DNA of 64,000 bases from Sandarakinorhabdus glacialis (GTDB lineage Bacteria > Pseudomonadota > Alphaproteobacteria > Sphingomonadales > Sphingomonadaceae), in contig NZ_BMJM01000003.1 of NCBI RefSeq assembly GCF_014643455.1, positions 124,001 through 188,000 of the forward strand. The letters run 5' to 3'. Below, in pieces: positions 10,386 through 19,610 of the stretch. Positions within the stretch are counted from its first letter, which is position 1, and every line of letters starts with the position of its first letter. The translations under genes were made by a program, and so were the position numbers. The notes under the pieces were generated by a model that was not told the DNA's origin, did no database searches, and saw only the letters and a list, made by a program, of their open reading frames with translations.

Positions 10386-10804
10386 GCAAAGACGACGATA
10401 CCGGATTGATGGAGCGGCCGGCGCCCGCGCACGGCCAGGAATCTATCGGCGCGCTGGTGCGCCGGCTGGTCGACGAGATGGTGTATCTGGTGCGCAGCGA
10501 GTTTCGGCTGGCGCGCAGCGAGATGCGCGCCAGTGCGATATCGGCATCGGGATCGCTGGCTGCGATGGCGGTAGGCGCGATGCTGATATCGGTGGCGCTG
10601 TTCTGTCTGTTGGCGGGAGTTGTGGCCTGGCTGGCGCAAAGTGTCGGCGTTGTTGCCGCGGCGTTCATCGTTGCCGGTGTATCGGCGGTTATCGGCGGCG
10701 TCCTGATCGCTGTCGGTATTGCCCGTCTGAAGAGTATCGATTTTGCGCCGGCGCGCGCCGTTGCCAATCTGAAGCGCAGCGCCGAAACGTTCAAGGGAGA
10801 CTGA
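10382..10804 (+). CDS. Phage-holin-3-family-like membrane protein
   Basis: The 140 residues show an amphipathic N-terminal helix (ALVRRLVDEMVYLVRSEFRLARSEM) and two hydrophobic helices (about 58-83 and 88-113) in the order of the Phage_holin_3_6 / DUF1469 family, despite its name a chromosomal membrane family in many proteobacteria. It sits between the YqjD-like gene (4-bp overlap) and the DUF3618 gene (1-bp gap). No lysis gene is nearby, so a phage-holin role is unlikely. Confidence 0.75.
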   Translation: MSKDDDTGLMERPAPAHGQESIGALVRRLVDEMVYLVRSEFRLARSEMRASAISASGSLAAMAVGAMLISVALFCLLAGVVAWLAQSVGVVAAAFIVAGVSAVIGGVLIAVGIARLKSIDFAPARAVANLKRSAETFKGD

Positions 10805-10805
10805 G

Positions 10806-11528
10806 ATGACACCCAATCCGGTGGAATATTATGCAAACGAGGCCGACGAGGCGCGCGTGCGCATTGCGTCGACGATCGACGAGATCCAGGGCCGCTTCGA
10901 CCCGCGGCGGATCTTGGACGAGGTCGTGTCGAACGTGTCGGGCGGCAGCAACAAGCTGATGGGGCAGGCCCGCCAGGGGGCTCGCGAACATCCGGTGGCG
11001 ATCGGCGCCGCAGTGGCAGCGATCGGGCTGGCCTTGCTGGCGCGGCGCAAGCTGGCCAATGCAACGATCGACATGGGCGACGACGGCGGCACCTATACCG
11101 ACTACGATGATGGTTTCGGGTTTGTCGAAGGCCCGTCGCACGACCTTTACGGCGATGACGCGGATGCCGTGGTCGGCAATTATCCAAGGCCGCGCAAGTC
11201 GCTGTCGGGAGCGCTGGGCGCGCTGAACGGCGGCCGGCAGCAACTGGCGGGCAAGGCCGAAGGCGCAATCGACTCCAATCCACTGGTGTCGATCCTGATC
11301 GGGCTGGCGGCCGGCGCGGCGCTCGGGGCATTGTTTCCGGTGTCCGAGGCCGAACGCCGGGCGCTGGGCCAGACCGGCGCCAGGTTGAGCCAGGCAGCGA
11401 AAACGGCGGCCCGGCGCGCAGCGGATGATTTCACCCACGCGGTCGATGTCGTGAAGACGACCGCCGAGGATGCCGGGCGCAAGGCGCGCGGTGCTGTCGG
11501 CAGCACGCAGGATGAACTGGCTGGTTAA
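10806..11528 (+). CDS. DUF3618 domain-containing protein
   Basis: A 240-residue protein. The N-terminal DUF3618 segment (about 9-80) contains EADEARVRIASTIDEIQGRF and a hydrophobic helix (HPVAIGAAVAAIGLALLARR). A second hydrophobic segment lies at about 158-180 (SILIGLAAGAALGALFPVSE), and the tail is basic and helical (AKTAARRAADDF). It is the last gene of the cluster. The three proteins share short helices and membrane anchors, suggesting one envelope-associated assembly of unknown job. Confidence 0.8.
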   Translation: MTPNPVEYYANEADEARVRIASTIDEIQGRFDPRRILDEVVSNVSGGSNKLMGQARQGAREHPVAIGAAVAAIGLALLARRKLANATIDMGDDGGTYTDYDDGFGFVEGPSHDLYGDDADAVVGNYPRPRKSLSGALGALNGGRQQLAGKAEGAIDSNPLVSILIGLAAGAALGALFPVSEAERRALGQTGARLSQAAKTAARRAADDFTHAVDVVKTTAEDAGRKARGAVGSTQDELAG

Positions 11529-11576
11529 GGATTTAACCGCGGGTTCAGGCGCCCGCGGCTAATTCGAGGTTGAACG

Positions 11577-11604
11577 GCCCGGCCATTGTGCCGGGCTGTT
11601 TATT
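11577..11604 (+). terminator. Putative terminator after the DUF3618 gene
   Basis: Stem GCCCGGC (11577-11583) and GCCGGGC (11590-11596) with a 6-nt loop, followed by TGTTTATT. A second GC-rich hairpin without a T-run precedes it (11537-11543 with 11552-11558). Confidence 0.6.
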
Positions 11605-11647
11605 GATTGGGCCCGGAGCGCCGGGTGTGTTCAGGAGAATTTCGGCA

Positions 11648-12292
11648 ATGCGTTTCCAGACTCTTTTGGCGGTTTCGATGCTGGCTGCCGCACCGCTGGT
11701 GGTTGCGGTTCCGGCTGCTGCACAGGTTGCAGCGGCGCCCGCCAATGCCGGCGACCCCGCAGCGCGGCAGTTCGTCGAATCGCTGGCCAACGATGCATTT
11801 GCGGTGCTGCGCGACAAATCCAGTTCGAAGGCCGAGGGCCGCGCCAAGTTCCGCTCGATGTTGCAGCAGAATGTCGCCCTGCAGGATATCGGCAACCGGC
11901 TGATCAAGCGCCACCGCGCGACGATTACCCCGGCTCAATATTCGGCGTATCAGGCGGCGCTGCCGGAATTCGTGCTCAACGCCTATTCGGACCGGCTGTA
12001 TGATTATTCGGATGCCAGCGTGAAGACGCTGCGTACCGTCGGCCGCGGGCCGGGGATGACCGATGTTTACACGCGGGTGACGCGCCCCGGTTCGCAGCCG
12101 GTCGACGCGATCTGGACGGTGAAGAAGCTCCCAACCGGCAAGAACAAGGTCAACAATTTGACCGTGCAGGGCATCAACCTGTCGTTGACGCAGGAGGCCG
12201 ATTTTAACGCCTATATCCAGAAGAACGGCTTTGACGCGCTGGTGACGTTCCTCAAAACTGCCAATAGCAAGTCGGCGCTGAAGGCCGCATAA
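11648..12292 (+). CDS. mlaC: MlaC/Ttg2D-like periplasmic phospholipid-binding protein
   Basis: A 214-residue secreted protein with a signal peptide ending near AVPAAAQ (about residue 25). The mature part has the MlaC pattern: DPAARQFVESLANDAFAVL, SMLQQNVALQDIGNRLI, and YSAYQAALPEFVLNAYSDRLYDY. MlaC shuttles phospholipids between outer and inner membranes for the Mla system. The rest of the transporter (mlaA/B/D/E/F) is not adjacent. ATG 11648 has GGAG 10 nt upstream. A gamma-carbonic anhydrase gene follows after 8 bp. Confidence 0.8.
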   Translation: MRFQTLLAVSMLAAAPLVVAVPAAAQVAAAPANAGDPAARQFVESLANDAFAVLRDKSSSKAEGRAKFRSMLQQNVALQDIGNRLIKRHRATITPAQYSAYQAALPEFVLNAYSDRLYDYSDASVKTLRTVGRGPGMTDVYTRVTRPGSQPVDAIWTVKKLPTGKNKVNNLTVQGINLSLTQEADFNAYIQKNGFDALVTFLKTANSKSALKAA

Positions 12293-12300
12293 GTTTCGGC

Positions 12301-12855
12301 ATGATCCAGATTGCCGATAGCGCCTTTGTCCATCCCAGCGCCCAATTGTACGGGCGGGTCAGTATGGGCGAAGGCGCGTCGGTGTGGTGCAACGCCGTGG
12401 TACGGTGCGAGACGTCGTTTGTGGAGATCGGCGAGGCGGCCAATATCCAGGACTTCGTGATGATCCATACCGATCCCGGCAAGCCGGTGATCGTGGGGGC
12501 GTATACCAGCGTTACCCACCATGCGACGCTGCATGGCTGTACCATCGGCGACCATTGCCTGATCGGGATCAACGCGACTGTCTATAATGGGGCGGTGATC
12601 GGCGCCGGGTCGATCGTTGGGCAGCATGCCTATGTGAAGGATGGCATGGTGGTGCCGCCGAATTCGATCGTCGTCGGCAGCCCGGCCAAGGTGATCGCGA
12701 CACGCGATAATCGGCTGCCGAACCGGATCAATGCGGAATTTTATCGGTTGAATGGGGCGGCTTACAAGGCTGGGAACCACCGGGCGTGGGATGGGGCGGA
12801 GTTCGAGACGTGGTTCGGGGATATGATGAAGCGGTTGGTTGGGGAATATTCTTAG
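12301..12855 (+). CDS. Gamma-class carbonic anhydrase family protein
   Basis: A 184-residue left-handed beta-helix protein of hexapeptide-type repeats (residues about 10-150). The metal-ligand pattern of gamma-carbonic anhydrases is present: His56 in MIHTD, and His73 and His78 in VTHHATLHGC. Related proteins include YrdA and PaaY, some of which are active anhydrases or thioesterases, so the true substrate is open. It follows mlaC by 8 bp and has only a weak ribosome site. Confidence 0.85.
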   Translation: MIQIADSAFVHPSAQLYGRVSMGEGASVWCNAVVRCETSFVEIGEAANIQDFVMIHTDPGKPVIVGAYTSVTHHATLHGCTIGDHCLIGINATVYNGAVIGAGSIVGQHAYVKDGMVVPPNSIVVGSPAKVIATRDNRLPNRINAEFYRLNGAAYKAGNHRAWDGAEFETWFGDMMKRLVGEYS

Positions 12856-12876
12856 GGCGGGGTTTTTCCGGTTGGG

Positions 12877-12935
12877 GGAGACACCCCCACCCGCTCGCCA
12901 AGGGGCGAGTCGCCTCCCCCCTCGAGGGGGAGGAA
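12877..12935. repeat. Palindromic repeat, family III
   Basis: Two adjacent palindromes, CTCGCC-AAGG-GGCGAG (12894-12909) and CCTCCCCC-CTCGA-GGGGGAGG (12913-12933), fill the gap between the carbonic anhydrase and DUF4170 genes. Similar double palindromes recur at 19541, 26196, 27211 and 35668. Confidence 0.7.
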
Positions 12936-12975
12936 AGAGGGTGGAATTTTCGGCCTTTGGTCGGTAGGTAGGCGG

Positions 12976-13194
12976 ATGAGCAAGCTTCATCTCGTTTTCG
13001 GCGGGCGGGTCAGTGATCCGCAGACTCTGGATTTCAGCGAACCCGATAAACTCGACGTGATCGGGGTGTTTCCGGATTATGCCTCGGCCGAAGCGGCGTG
13101 GCGGGCGAATGCGCAGCGGACTGTCGATGATGCGACGATGAAATATGTCGTGGTGCATCTGCATCGGCTCCTGGATCCGGCGGTGCTGGGCTAA
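12976..13194 (+). CDS. DUF4170 domain-containing protein
   Basis: A 72-residue cytosolic protein recognisable as DUF4170: KLHLVFGGRV at the start, GVFPDYASAEAAWR in the middle and KYVVVHLHRLLDP at the end. The family is widespread in alphaproteobacteria and of unknown function. It has a GGTAGGCGG ribosome site. It stands between two unrelated genes. Confidence 0.85.
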   Translation: MSKLHLVFGGRVSDPQTLDFSEPDKLDVIGVFPDYASAEAAWRANAQRTVDDATMKYVVVHLHRLLDPAVLG

Positions 13195-13257
13195 TCAATG
13201 CGCGGGCTGGTTGCGGTGCCGGCAGGTCCCTAGGCTCGAGGCTTGGAGAGTGACCAG

Positions 13258-14826
13258 ATGACCAGTGGCCTGAGTTTCGGACGGATTTTTGCTGCGATCG
13301 CGGCGGCGGTGGACCCCGCGCAGCCGGCCACGATCCACGGAGATGTCGTAACCACCTGGGGTGAGTTCGACCAGCGTACCGATGCGCTGGCGGCGGCGTA
13401 CCATGCCGCGGGCGCGGTGCCGGGCGACCGGATCGCGCATCTGATGCGGAATTCGCCGGCGTATTGCGAGACGACGATTTCGGGGTTCAAGGCGCGGCTG
13501 GTCCATGTCAACGTCAACTACCGCTATACCGGCGAGGAGCTGTTCTACATTCTCGAGAATTCGGGCGCTTCGGTGCTGGTCTATGACGCCGAGTTTGCCG
13601 GGTTGATCGATTCGATCCGCGACCGGCTGGGGGTGAAGCTGTTTCTCCAGGTCGGCGGCGAAACGGCTGGATTTGCTCAGGATTTCGATACCGTTGCGGC
13701 CTCGAGCGAGAAACTAACGCCGCAGGACTATCGCTACGAGGACATGCTGTTCATCTATACCGGCGGGACGACCGGCATGCCCAAGGGCGTGATGTGGGAA
13801 CAGGGCGCGCTGTGGGGGATCATGGCGGCGGGGGCCAACCCGCTCGGGACGCCGCCGCAGACGCTGGACGAGCATCTGGACAATATCCGGCAGGGCATCG
13901 GGCGCAACCGCAGCCTGGTGTTGCCGCCGCTGATGCACGGCACCGGGATGATCATCGCGATCAGCACGCTGGTGCGCGGCGGCACGGTGGTGACGGTGCC
14001 GGGCGACAATTTCGAGCCCGAGCAGGCGCTGGCGATCTGTGCGGCGCAGGCCTGCGATTATGCGGTGATCGTCGGCGATGCGTTTGCGCGGCCGTTGCTG
14101 CGCGCGCTCGATGCGGGGCATGGCAGCATCGCGTCGCTGGGGGTGATGATCTCGAGCGGGACGATGTGGTCGCCCGAGACCAAGGCGGGGCTGCTGAGGC
14201 ATGCGCCGGCGATGATGATCGTCGATGCGCTGGGGTCGTCGGAAGGGCTGGGGCTGGGCACGTCGATGCAGAACAGCGACAATGCCGGGGCGGCGACCAA
14301 GTTCGTCAGCGACGGTAACACATTGATATTGGGCGATGACATGAAGCCGGTGGCGCCGGGTGTGATGGGGCGCGTGGCGCGGGCGGGGCTGATCCCGCTG
14401 GGTTACTGGCGCGACGAGGAGAAGTCGGCGAAGACGTTCGTGACGGTCGGCGGGGTGCGCTATTCGTTGCCGGGGGATTTCGCGATCATCGAGGAGGATG
14501 GCAGCTTTACGCTTTTGGGGCGGGGCAGCCAGTGCATCAATACGGCGGGGGAAAAGGTGTTTCCCGAGGAAGTCGAGGAGACGCTGAAGACGCATCCGGC
14601 GATCGACGATGCACTGGTGTTCGGGGTTGCCGACGAGAAATGGGGCCAGGCGGTGACGGCGGTGGTCGAGGCACATGCCGCGGTCGATATCGAGGCGCTG
14701 CGGGCGCATTGCCGGGTGCACCTGGCAGGGTACAAGACGCCGAAGCGGGTGATCGTGGTGGCGAAGGTGCCGCGGGCGCCGAACGGCAAGGCCGATTATG
14801 CGGCGGCGCGGTTGCTGGCTGGGTAG
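13258..14826 (+). CDS. Acyl-CoA synthetase (AMP-dependent synthetase/ligase family)
   Basis: A 522-residue ANL-superfamily enzyme that should activate a carboxylic acid with ATP and CoA. The P-loop-like signature YTGGTTGMPKGVMW is at about 164-177. The A8 hinge region NTAGEKVFPEEVEE and the catalytic lysine motif PNGKADY close the protein. Length and motifs suit a fatty or aromatic acyl-CoA ligase, but substrate specificity cannot be read. The ATG at 13258 has GGAG 9 nt upstream; a TTG at 13243 is in frame but less likely. It converges on rpmE. Confidence 0.85.
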   Translation: MTSGLSFGRIFAAIAAAVDPAQPATIHGDVVTTWGEFDQRTDALAAAYHAAGAVPGDRIAHLMRNSPAYCETTISGFKARLVHVNVNYRYTGEELFYILENSGASVLVYDAEFAGLIDSIRDRLGVKLFLQVGGETAGFAQDFDTVAASSEKLTPQDYRYEDMLFIYTGGTTGMPKGVMWEQGALWGIMAAGANPLGTPPQTLDEHLDNIRQGIGRNRSLVLPPLMHGTGMIIAISTLVRGGTVVTVPGDNFEPEQALAICAAQACDYAVIVGDAFARPLLRALDAGHGSIASLGVMISSGTMWSPETKAGLLRHAPAMMIVDALGSSEGLGLGTSMQNSDNAGAATKFVSDGNTLILGDDMKPVAPGVMGRVARAGLIPLGYWRDEEKSAKTFVTVGGVRYSLPGDFAIIEEDGSFTLLGRGSQCINTAGEKVFPEEVEETLKTHPAIDDALVFGVADEKWGQAVTAVVEAHAAVDIEALRAHCRVHLAGYKTPKRVIVVAKVPRAPNGKADYAAARLLAG

Positions 14827-14851
14827 CTAGCTGGCGGGGAGGTGGCGGTTT

Positions 14852-14904
14852 GGCCCCTCTCCCCGCCGCTTCGCAATTCGCCCTCTCCCCGGAGGGAAAG
14901 GGGT
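14852..14904. repeat. GC-rich palindromic intergenic element
   Basis: Short inverted stretches (CCCCTCTCCCC ... GGAGGGAAAGGGG) fill the gap between two convergent genes, the acyl-CoA synthetase and rpmE, where a two-way terminator would be expected. Confidence 0.5.
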
Positions 14905-14908
14905 CAGC

Positions 14909-15145
14909 TCATTCGCCTGCTTTTTTCAGACCGAAGCCCGAGAAGCGCTTGTTGAAGCGGGCGACCTGGCCGCCGGCATCGAGCATCTTGCCGGCGCCGC
15001 CGACCCATGCCGGGTGCGAAGTGGGATCGATGTCGAGCGAAAGCGTGGCGCCTTCCTTGCCGTAGGTCGAGCGGGTCTGATATTCGGTGCCATCAGTCAT
15101 CTTGACGGTGATGGCGTGGTAATCAGGGTGGATGCCGGGCTTCAT
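14909..15145 (-). CDS. rpmE: 50S ribosomal protein L31
   Basis: A 78-residue L31 with the typical [10 protein letters not shown] start, the YQTRSTYG block, SHPAWVGG and the basic end [12 protein letters not shown]. It has no cysteines, so it is the zinc-free (C-minus) form, as in many alphaproteobacteria. Longer upstream frames exist, but the conserved N-terminus fixes the start at 15145. Confidence 0.95.
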   Translation of the reverse strand: MKPGIHPDYHAITVKMTDGTEYQTRSTYGKEGATLSLDIDPTSHPAWVGGAGKMLDAGGQVARFNKRFSGFGLKKAGE

Positions 15146-15328
15146 GGCGTTCGCTTTCCAAAAGTAGGGCTGGTTCCGACCAGCCTGCAAGAGCGGGGCG
15201 CATAGCCCGGTGCGGCGGGTAATGCAACATCCGGCGGCACGGGGATGGGGCATCGGGAGGGGTATGCTGGCGCCCGAGGGCGGCGCGTGCGATGTTGCGC
15301 ATGGGCATTTGGGGCAAACGGAACGGGG

Positions 15329-16204
15329 ATGCACGTTTTCTGGGCGGGATTCGGCTTGGGCTTGCTCGTCGCTTCGGTGGCGGCATCGGGTAGCCTTGTG
15401 GCGCGGGTGGCGCAGCCGGCGTCGGTGCGCATCGCCATGGATACCAGTGCGGTGCGTCCGGAGCGGCCGCGGCGGATTGCCAGTCTCGATGCCTGTACAG
15501 ACGAGCTGGCGCTGTTGCTGGCCGCGCCCGGGCAGCTGATTTCGGTCAGTCGGGCGGGGGCCGATCCGCGGCAGTCATTGCTGTCGGCGCGCGCGGCGGG
15601 GTTGAAGACCAATGATGGCCGGGTCGCCGACGTGACCGGGATGGGGCCGGACCTGTTGCTGATCGACGGCGGCGACGGCAATGCCGCGAATACCGCGCGC
15701 GAGCTGGGCATCGCGGCCGCCGCGGTGCCGCAGCCGCGCAGCCTGGCGGAAGTGCGCGACACGGTGCGCAAGGTGGCGCTGGCGCTGGCGCTGGGGCGGC
15801 CCGAGGCGGGGGCGCGGTTGATCGCGCGCATGGATGGTGACCTCGGCGTGCCCTCGGCGCGGCCGTTGGCGACATTGATGGTCGATGGCGGCGGCAAGAC
15901 GATCGCGCCCGAGGGGCTGGCGGCGCAGTGGTTGCGTCATGCCGGGTTGCAGCAGCAGCCGATAATGCCGGGGATGGTCGATTTCGGGCGGCTGCAGCGC
16001 GACCCGCCGCGGGTGCTGCTAATCGTGCGGCAGCAGCCGGGATTGGTCGGCGGCAACCAGAGCTGGCGCGCCAATCCGGCGATGAAGACGCTGCCGCCGC
16101 AGGTGCGGCTCGTTGAAACCGATGGCCGCGCCTGGGCGTGTCCGGGGCCGGCGCGGGCGGCGGAAGCGGCGCGGCTGCGGAGCGTCGTGCACGCGCTGCG
16201 GTAA
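15329..16204 (+). CDS. Orphan BtuF-like periplasmic binding protein
   Basis: A 291-residue protein with an N-terminal signal or anchor segment ([18 protein letters not shown]). The body has the shape of a helical-backbone (BtuF/FhuD, Peripla_BP_2) domain: [19 protein letters not shown], then [12 protein letters not shown], a long connecting helix rich in Ala/Arg, and [13 protein letters not shown]. In this family such proteins deliver cobalamin, haem or ferric siderophores to an ABC importer. No permease or ATPase is adjacent, so partner and ligand are unknown. The alternative is a non-transport sensor domain. Confidence 0.65.
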   Translation: MHVFWAGFGLGLLVASVAASGSLVARVAQPASVRIAMDTSAVRPERPRRIASLDACTDELALLLAAPGQLISVSRAGADPRQSLLSARAAGLKTNDGRVADVTGMGPDLLLIDGGDGNAANTARELGIAAAAVPQPRSLAEVRDTVRKVALALALGRPEAGARLIARMDGDLGVPSARPLATLMVDGGGKTIAPEGLAAQWLRHAGLQQQPIMPGMVDFGRLQRDPPRVLLIVRQQPGLVGGNQSWRANPAMKTLPPQVRLVETDGRAWACPGPARAAEAARLRSVVHALR

Positions 16205-16293
16205 TCCGGCGGACGGCGAGTCGCCCCGGGCGTGCGGGGGAGAGAGTTCACATAGTGTTGAGCGTCGTCGGCGGCGCGCCTATACCCGTCGCC

Positions 16294-17868
16294 ATGAACC
16301 ATATCGGCCAACCTCTCCCTCCCGGCGCGCGCGCCAATAGTGCGGCCATGGCGGTGCTGGTCGCCGATTTACGGGCAAAGATCGCGGCGATTGCGCTGGG
16401 TGGCCCGCAGGCGTCGCGCGACCGTCACGTGGCGCGCGGCAAGCTGTTGCCGCGGCAGCGGGTCGAAGGGTTGCTCGACCCGGGGACGGCGTTTCTCGAG
16501 ATCGGGCAGCTGGCGGCGCATGAGGTGTACGGCGACGACGTGCCGGCGGCCGGGATGATCGCCGGCGTCGGGCAGGTATCGGGCCGGCTGTGCGTGATCG
16601 TCGCCAATGATGCGACGGTGAAAGGCGGCAGCTATTATCCGCTGACGGTGAAGAAGCATCTGCGGGCGCAGGAGATTGCGGCGCAGAACGGCCTGCCGTG
16701 CGTGTACCTGGTCGATTCGGGCGGGGCGAACCTGCCGCGGCAGGACGAGGTTTTTCCCGATCGCGACCATTTCGGGCGGATATTCTTCAACCAGGCCAAT
16801 ATGTCGGCGGCGGGGATCTCGCAGATCGCCGTGGTGATGGGGAGCTGCACGGCCGGGGGCGCCTATGTGCCGGCGATGGCCGACGAATCAATCATCGTGC
16901 GTGATCAGGGCACGATTTTTCTCGGCGGGCCGCCGCTGGTGAAGGCGGCGACCGGCGAGGAAGTGTCGGCCGAGGAACTGGGCGGCGGCGATGTCCATAC
17001 ACGGCTCTCGGGGGTGGCGGACCATTTGGCCGACGATGATGCCGATGCACTGGCGATCGCGCGGCGGATCATCGGTACCCTGCCCGCTCCGGCGACGGTA
17101 CCGGCTGAACCGATCCGCGCGCCGTTGTTCGATGCCAGCGATTTGCATGGGCTGGCGCCGCTCGATACGCGGCATCCGGTTGACGTACACGAGGTCATCG
17201 CGCGGATTGTCGACGGGTCGGAGTTGCATGAGTTCAAGCCGCGCTTCGGCGAGACGCTGGTGACGGGCTTTGCCCATGTCGAGGGCATGCCGGTCGGGAT
17301 TATCGCCAACAACGGCATCCTGTTTTCGGAAAGCGCGCAAAAGGGCGCGCATTTCATCGAGCTGGCGTGCCAGCGGCGGATACCCCTGCTGTTTCTGCAG
17401 AATATCTCGGGGTTCATGGTCGGCAAGCGTTTCGAGAACGAGGGCATTGCCAAGCACGGCGCCAAGCTGGTGACCGCGGTGGCATGCGCCGCGGTGCCCA
17501 AGATCACCGTGGTGACGGGCGGATCGTTCGGGGCGGGCAATTACGGCATGTGCGGGCGAGCTTATTCGCCGCGCTTCCTGTGGATGTGGCCCAACGCGCG
17601 GATTTCGGTGATGGGCGGCGAGCAGGCGGCGTCGGTGCTGGCGGCGGTCAAGTCGGGCGGGTTCCGGAATGCAACCGACGAGGAGGCCTTCAAGGCGCCG
17701 ATTCGCGCGCAGTATGACCGGGAGGGCCATCCCTACCATGCATCGGCACGGCTGTGGGACGACGGGGTGATCGACCCGGCGGATACGCGGGCAGTGGTGG
17801 CGCTGTCGCTGGCGGCGAGCCTTCAGCGGGCCGTGCCGGAGACGAAGTTCGGCACGTTCCGGATGTAG
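16294..17868 (+). CDS. Acyl-CoA carboxyltransferase subunit, methylcrotonyl-CoA carboxylase beta type
   Basis: The carboxyltransferase half of a biotin-dependent acyl-CoA carboxylase, 524 residues. Its N-terminal crotonase-like domain contains [20 protein letters not shown] and [14 protein letters not shown], and its C-terminal domain contains [20 protein letters not shown] and [20 protein letters not shown]. These blocks fit MCC-beta (leucine breakdown) better than propionyl-CoA carboxylase; geranyl-CoA carboxylase is a possible alternative. No biotin-carrying alpha subunit is in the window. The ATG at 16294 gives the usual length; a longer in-frame start at 16138 would overlap the preceding gene. 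Confidence 0.82.
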   Translation: MNHIGQPLPPGARANSAAMAVLVADLRAKIAAIALGGPQASRDRHVARGKLLPRQRVEGLLDPGTAFLEIGQLAAHEVYGDDVPAAGMIAGVGQVSGRLCVIVANDATVKGGSYYPLTVKKHLRAQEIAAQNGLPCVYLVDSGGANLPRQDEVFPDRDHFGRIFFNQANMSAAGISQIAVVMGSCTAGGAYVPAMADESIIVRDQGTIFLGGPPLVKAATGEEVSAEELGGGDVHTRLSGVADHLADDDADALAIARRIIGTLPAPATVPAEPIRAPLFDASDLHGLAPLDTRHPVDVHEVIARIVDGSELHEFKPRFGETLVTGFAHVEGMPVGIIANNGILFSESAQKGAHFIELACQRRIPLLFLQNISGFMVGKRFENEGIAKHGAKLVTAVACAAVPKITVVTGGSFGAGNYGMCGRAYSPRFLWMWPNARISVMGGEQAASVLAAVKSGGFRNATDEEAFKAPIRAQYDREGHPYHASARLWDDGVIDPADTRAVVALSLAASLQRAVPETKFGTFRM

Positions 17869-17883
17869 GCCGCGCCGGGTAGG

Positions 17884-19428
17884 TCAGGCGGTGACGACCT
17901 TGGGTTCGAGGCCGGTGGCGTTGCCGAGCAGCTTGAGGCGGCGTTGGACCGAATCGCCGAACAGCGCGCTGTGGCGGGCGTCGAGGCGGAGGACGACGTT
18001 GCCGCCTTCGCGGGTCAGCCGGCTGGCGGCGAGTGCGGTCGCGGTGCCGCCGGTCAGGCGTTGGCCGAGGCGGAGCGCCAACCCCCAGGCGCGGGCGCGG
18101 GTGAGAAGTTCGGCGGGCGCGAGCTGGTCGAAAATGGCGAGGACGGGGGCGTCGCTGGCGCCGCCGAAGCAATGGTGGAGCGCCTTGGCAAGGGCGGCGC
18201 GTTCGGCGGCGGTGACCGCGACCCAATTGCCGTGGAGGGCGGCATCGACGCCGCGTTCGGCGCGAAAATCGGGGTGGGCGCGCCACGCGATGTCGCTGAG
18301 CAGGCAGGCGGCGAGGCGCAGGCGCCGATCGCTGGCGGGTTCGATCGTGGTGGCGTTGCCGTTACCGGTGCCGGCGAAAAGCCCGTCCATCCAGTCGAAC
18401 AGCATGTCGCCATGCTCGGGGAAGCGACCCTGTCGCATGCCTTCGGCGCGGGCCGCCTCAATGAGTGGATCGAGCGACTGTTCCTGGGCGCTGAGCTGGC
18501 CGTAGAGCAGCCCTTCGCGCAGGCCATAGCCCGAGGCGATAATCGACGACGATCCGAGTTTCTTGACGGTGGCAGCGAGCAGCATGGCGGCGCCGGGGAG
18601 TGATGGCAGCCGGCCGGTGGAGACGTTGGGGACGGCGCGCAGCGTGGCGAGATCGATCTGGGTCAGGCTGCGGACCAGCGAGGCCGGGGCCTCGCGCGGC
18701 ATCTCGTATTGATGAACGATCGGCAGCGGGTGGCCGGATTGATAGATATGGACCTGCGCCAGCGCTCGCCACGAGCCGCCGACCATGTAGAAGGGCAGCC
18801 CCTTGCCGGTGTTGGCCCAGCCGACCTTGTCGAGCGCCTTCTTGATGAAAGGGGCGAGGGCGCGCCGATCGCGCTTGCGGACGGCATCGAGGCGCAGCGA
18901 GCCGATGGGCAGCGAGATACGGTCCCCGACTTCGCCGCGAGCGACGCGGATCAATTCGAGGCTGCCGCCGCCGAGATCGCCAACGACGCCATCGGCATCG
19001 GGGATGCCGGCAAAGACGCCCTGGGCGGCACCGCGAGCTTCCGTCTCGCCGTCGATGATTTCGATTTCGAGCCCGGTTTCCTGGCGGACGCGGGTAATGA
19101 ATTCTTCGGAATTGCTGGCTTCGCGGACGGCAGCGGTGGCGACGGCGCGCAGGGTCACGACGCCCATCGCGTCGGCGAGGGCGACGAAACGCGACAGCGC
19201 GATGACGGTGCTGTCCATGGCGCCCTTGCTCAGGCGGCCGTTGGCGGCCAGGCCACGGCCGAGGCCTGCCATGACCTTTTCGTTGAACAGCGTTGCCGGG
19301 CTGCGGGTAAGACCCTGGTAAACCACAAGGCGGACCGAATTCGAGCCGATATCGACGATGCCGATCAGGCCGGGCTGGGCCGCGATTGGGATGAGCGCGG
19401 GTCGCTCGGTCAGATATGCACTGGCCAT
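17884..19428 (-). CDS. ppx: Exopolyphosphatase / guanosine pentaphosphatase family
   Basis: A 514-residue Ppx/GppA protein. It has the ASKHA phosphate loop GIVDIGSNSVRLVVYQG (about 23-39) and a second one VGDLGGGSLELIRV (about 147), then a helical C-terminal HD-like region. Ppx hydrolyses polyphosphate from the ends; the GppA branch also uses pppGpp. ppk1 lies directly upstream on the same strand, which favours a polyphosphate role. The 182-bp gap between them carries a palindromic repeat. Confidence 0.92.
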   Translation of the reverse strand: MASAYLTERPALIPIAAQPGLIGIVDIGSNSVRLVVYQGLTRSPATLFNEKVMAGLGRGLAANGRLSKGAMDSTVIALSRFVALADAMGVVTLRAVATAAVREASNSEEFITRVRQETGLEIEIIDGETEARGAAQGVFAGIPDADGVVGDLGGGSLELIRVARGEVGDRISLPIGSLRLDAVRKRDRRALAPFIKKALDKVGWANTGKGLPFYMVGGSWRALAQVHIYQSGHPLPIVHQYEMPREAPASLVRSLTQIDLATLRAVPNVSTGRLPSLPGAAMLLAATVKKLGSSSIIASGYGLREGLLYGQLSAQEQSLDPLIEAARAEGMRQGRFPEHGDMLFDWMDGLFAGTGNGNATTIEPASDRRLRLAACLLSDIAWRAHPDFRAERGVDAALHGNWVAVTAAERAALAKALHHCFGGASDAPVLAIFDQLAPAELLTRARAWGLALRLGQRLTGGTATALAASRLTREGGNVVLRLDARHSALFGDSVQRRLKLLGNATGLEPKVVTA

Positions 19429-19540
19429 TGGGATTCCCGGGGTTGCTGTGGGGAAGGCTATGCCGGAAGCGGGGGCGTGTGGGAAGGTGTTGCGCGTGAT
19501 TGTGCGGGGGGCGTGTGGGGGCGTGTGGGCTTTTGATTGT

Positions 19541-19604
19541 TAGGGAGACACCCCCACCCGGGCCGCGAAGGCGCGTCTCTCGCTTCCCCCCTCCAGGGGG
19601 AGGA
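19541..19604. repeat. Palindromic repeat, family III, between ppk1 and ppx
   Basis: Begins GGGAGACACCCCCACCCG, the same lead-in as the copy at 12877, and ends in CCCCC-CTCCA-GGGGG. It lies in a transcribed intercistronic region, so it would form hairpins in the ppk1-ppx mRNA. Confidence 0.7.
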
Positions 19605-19610
19605 CAAGGG

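Noticed and set aside
10382-10804. A phage lysis function for the holin-like gene
   Set aside because: No endolysin, spanin or other phage gene is near, and the family is common on chromosomes.
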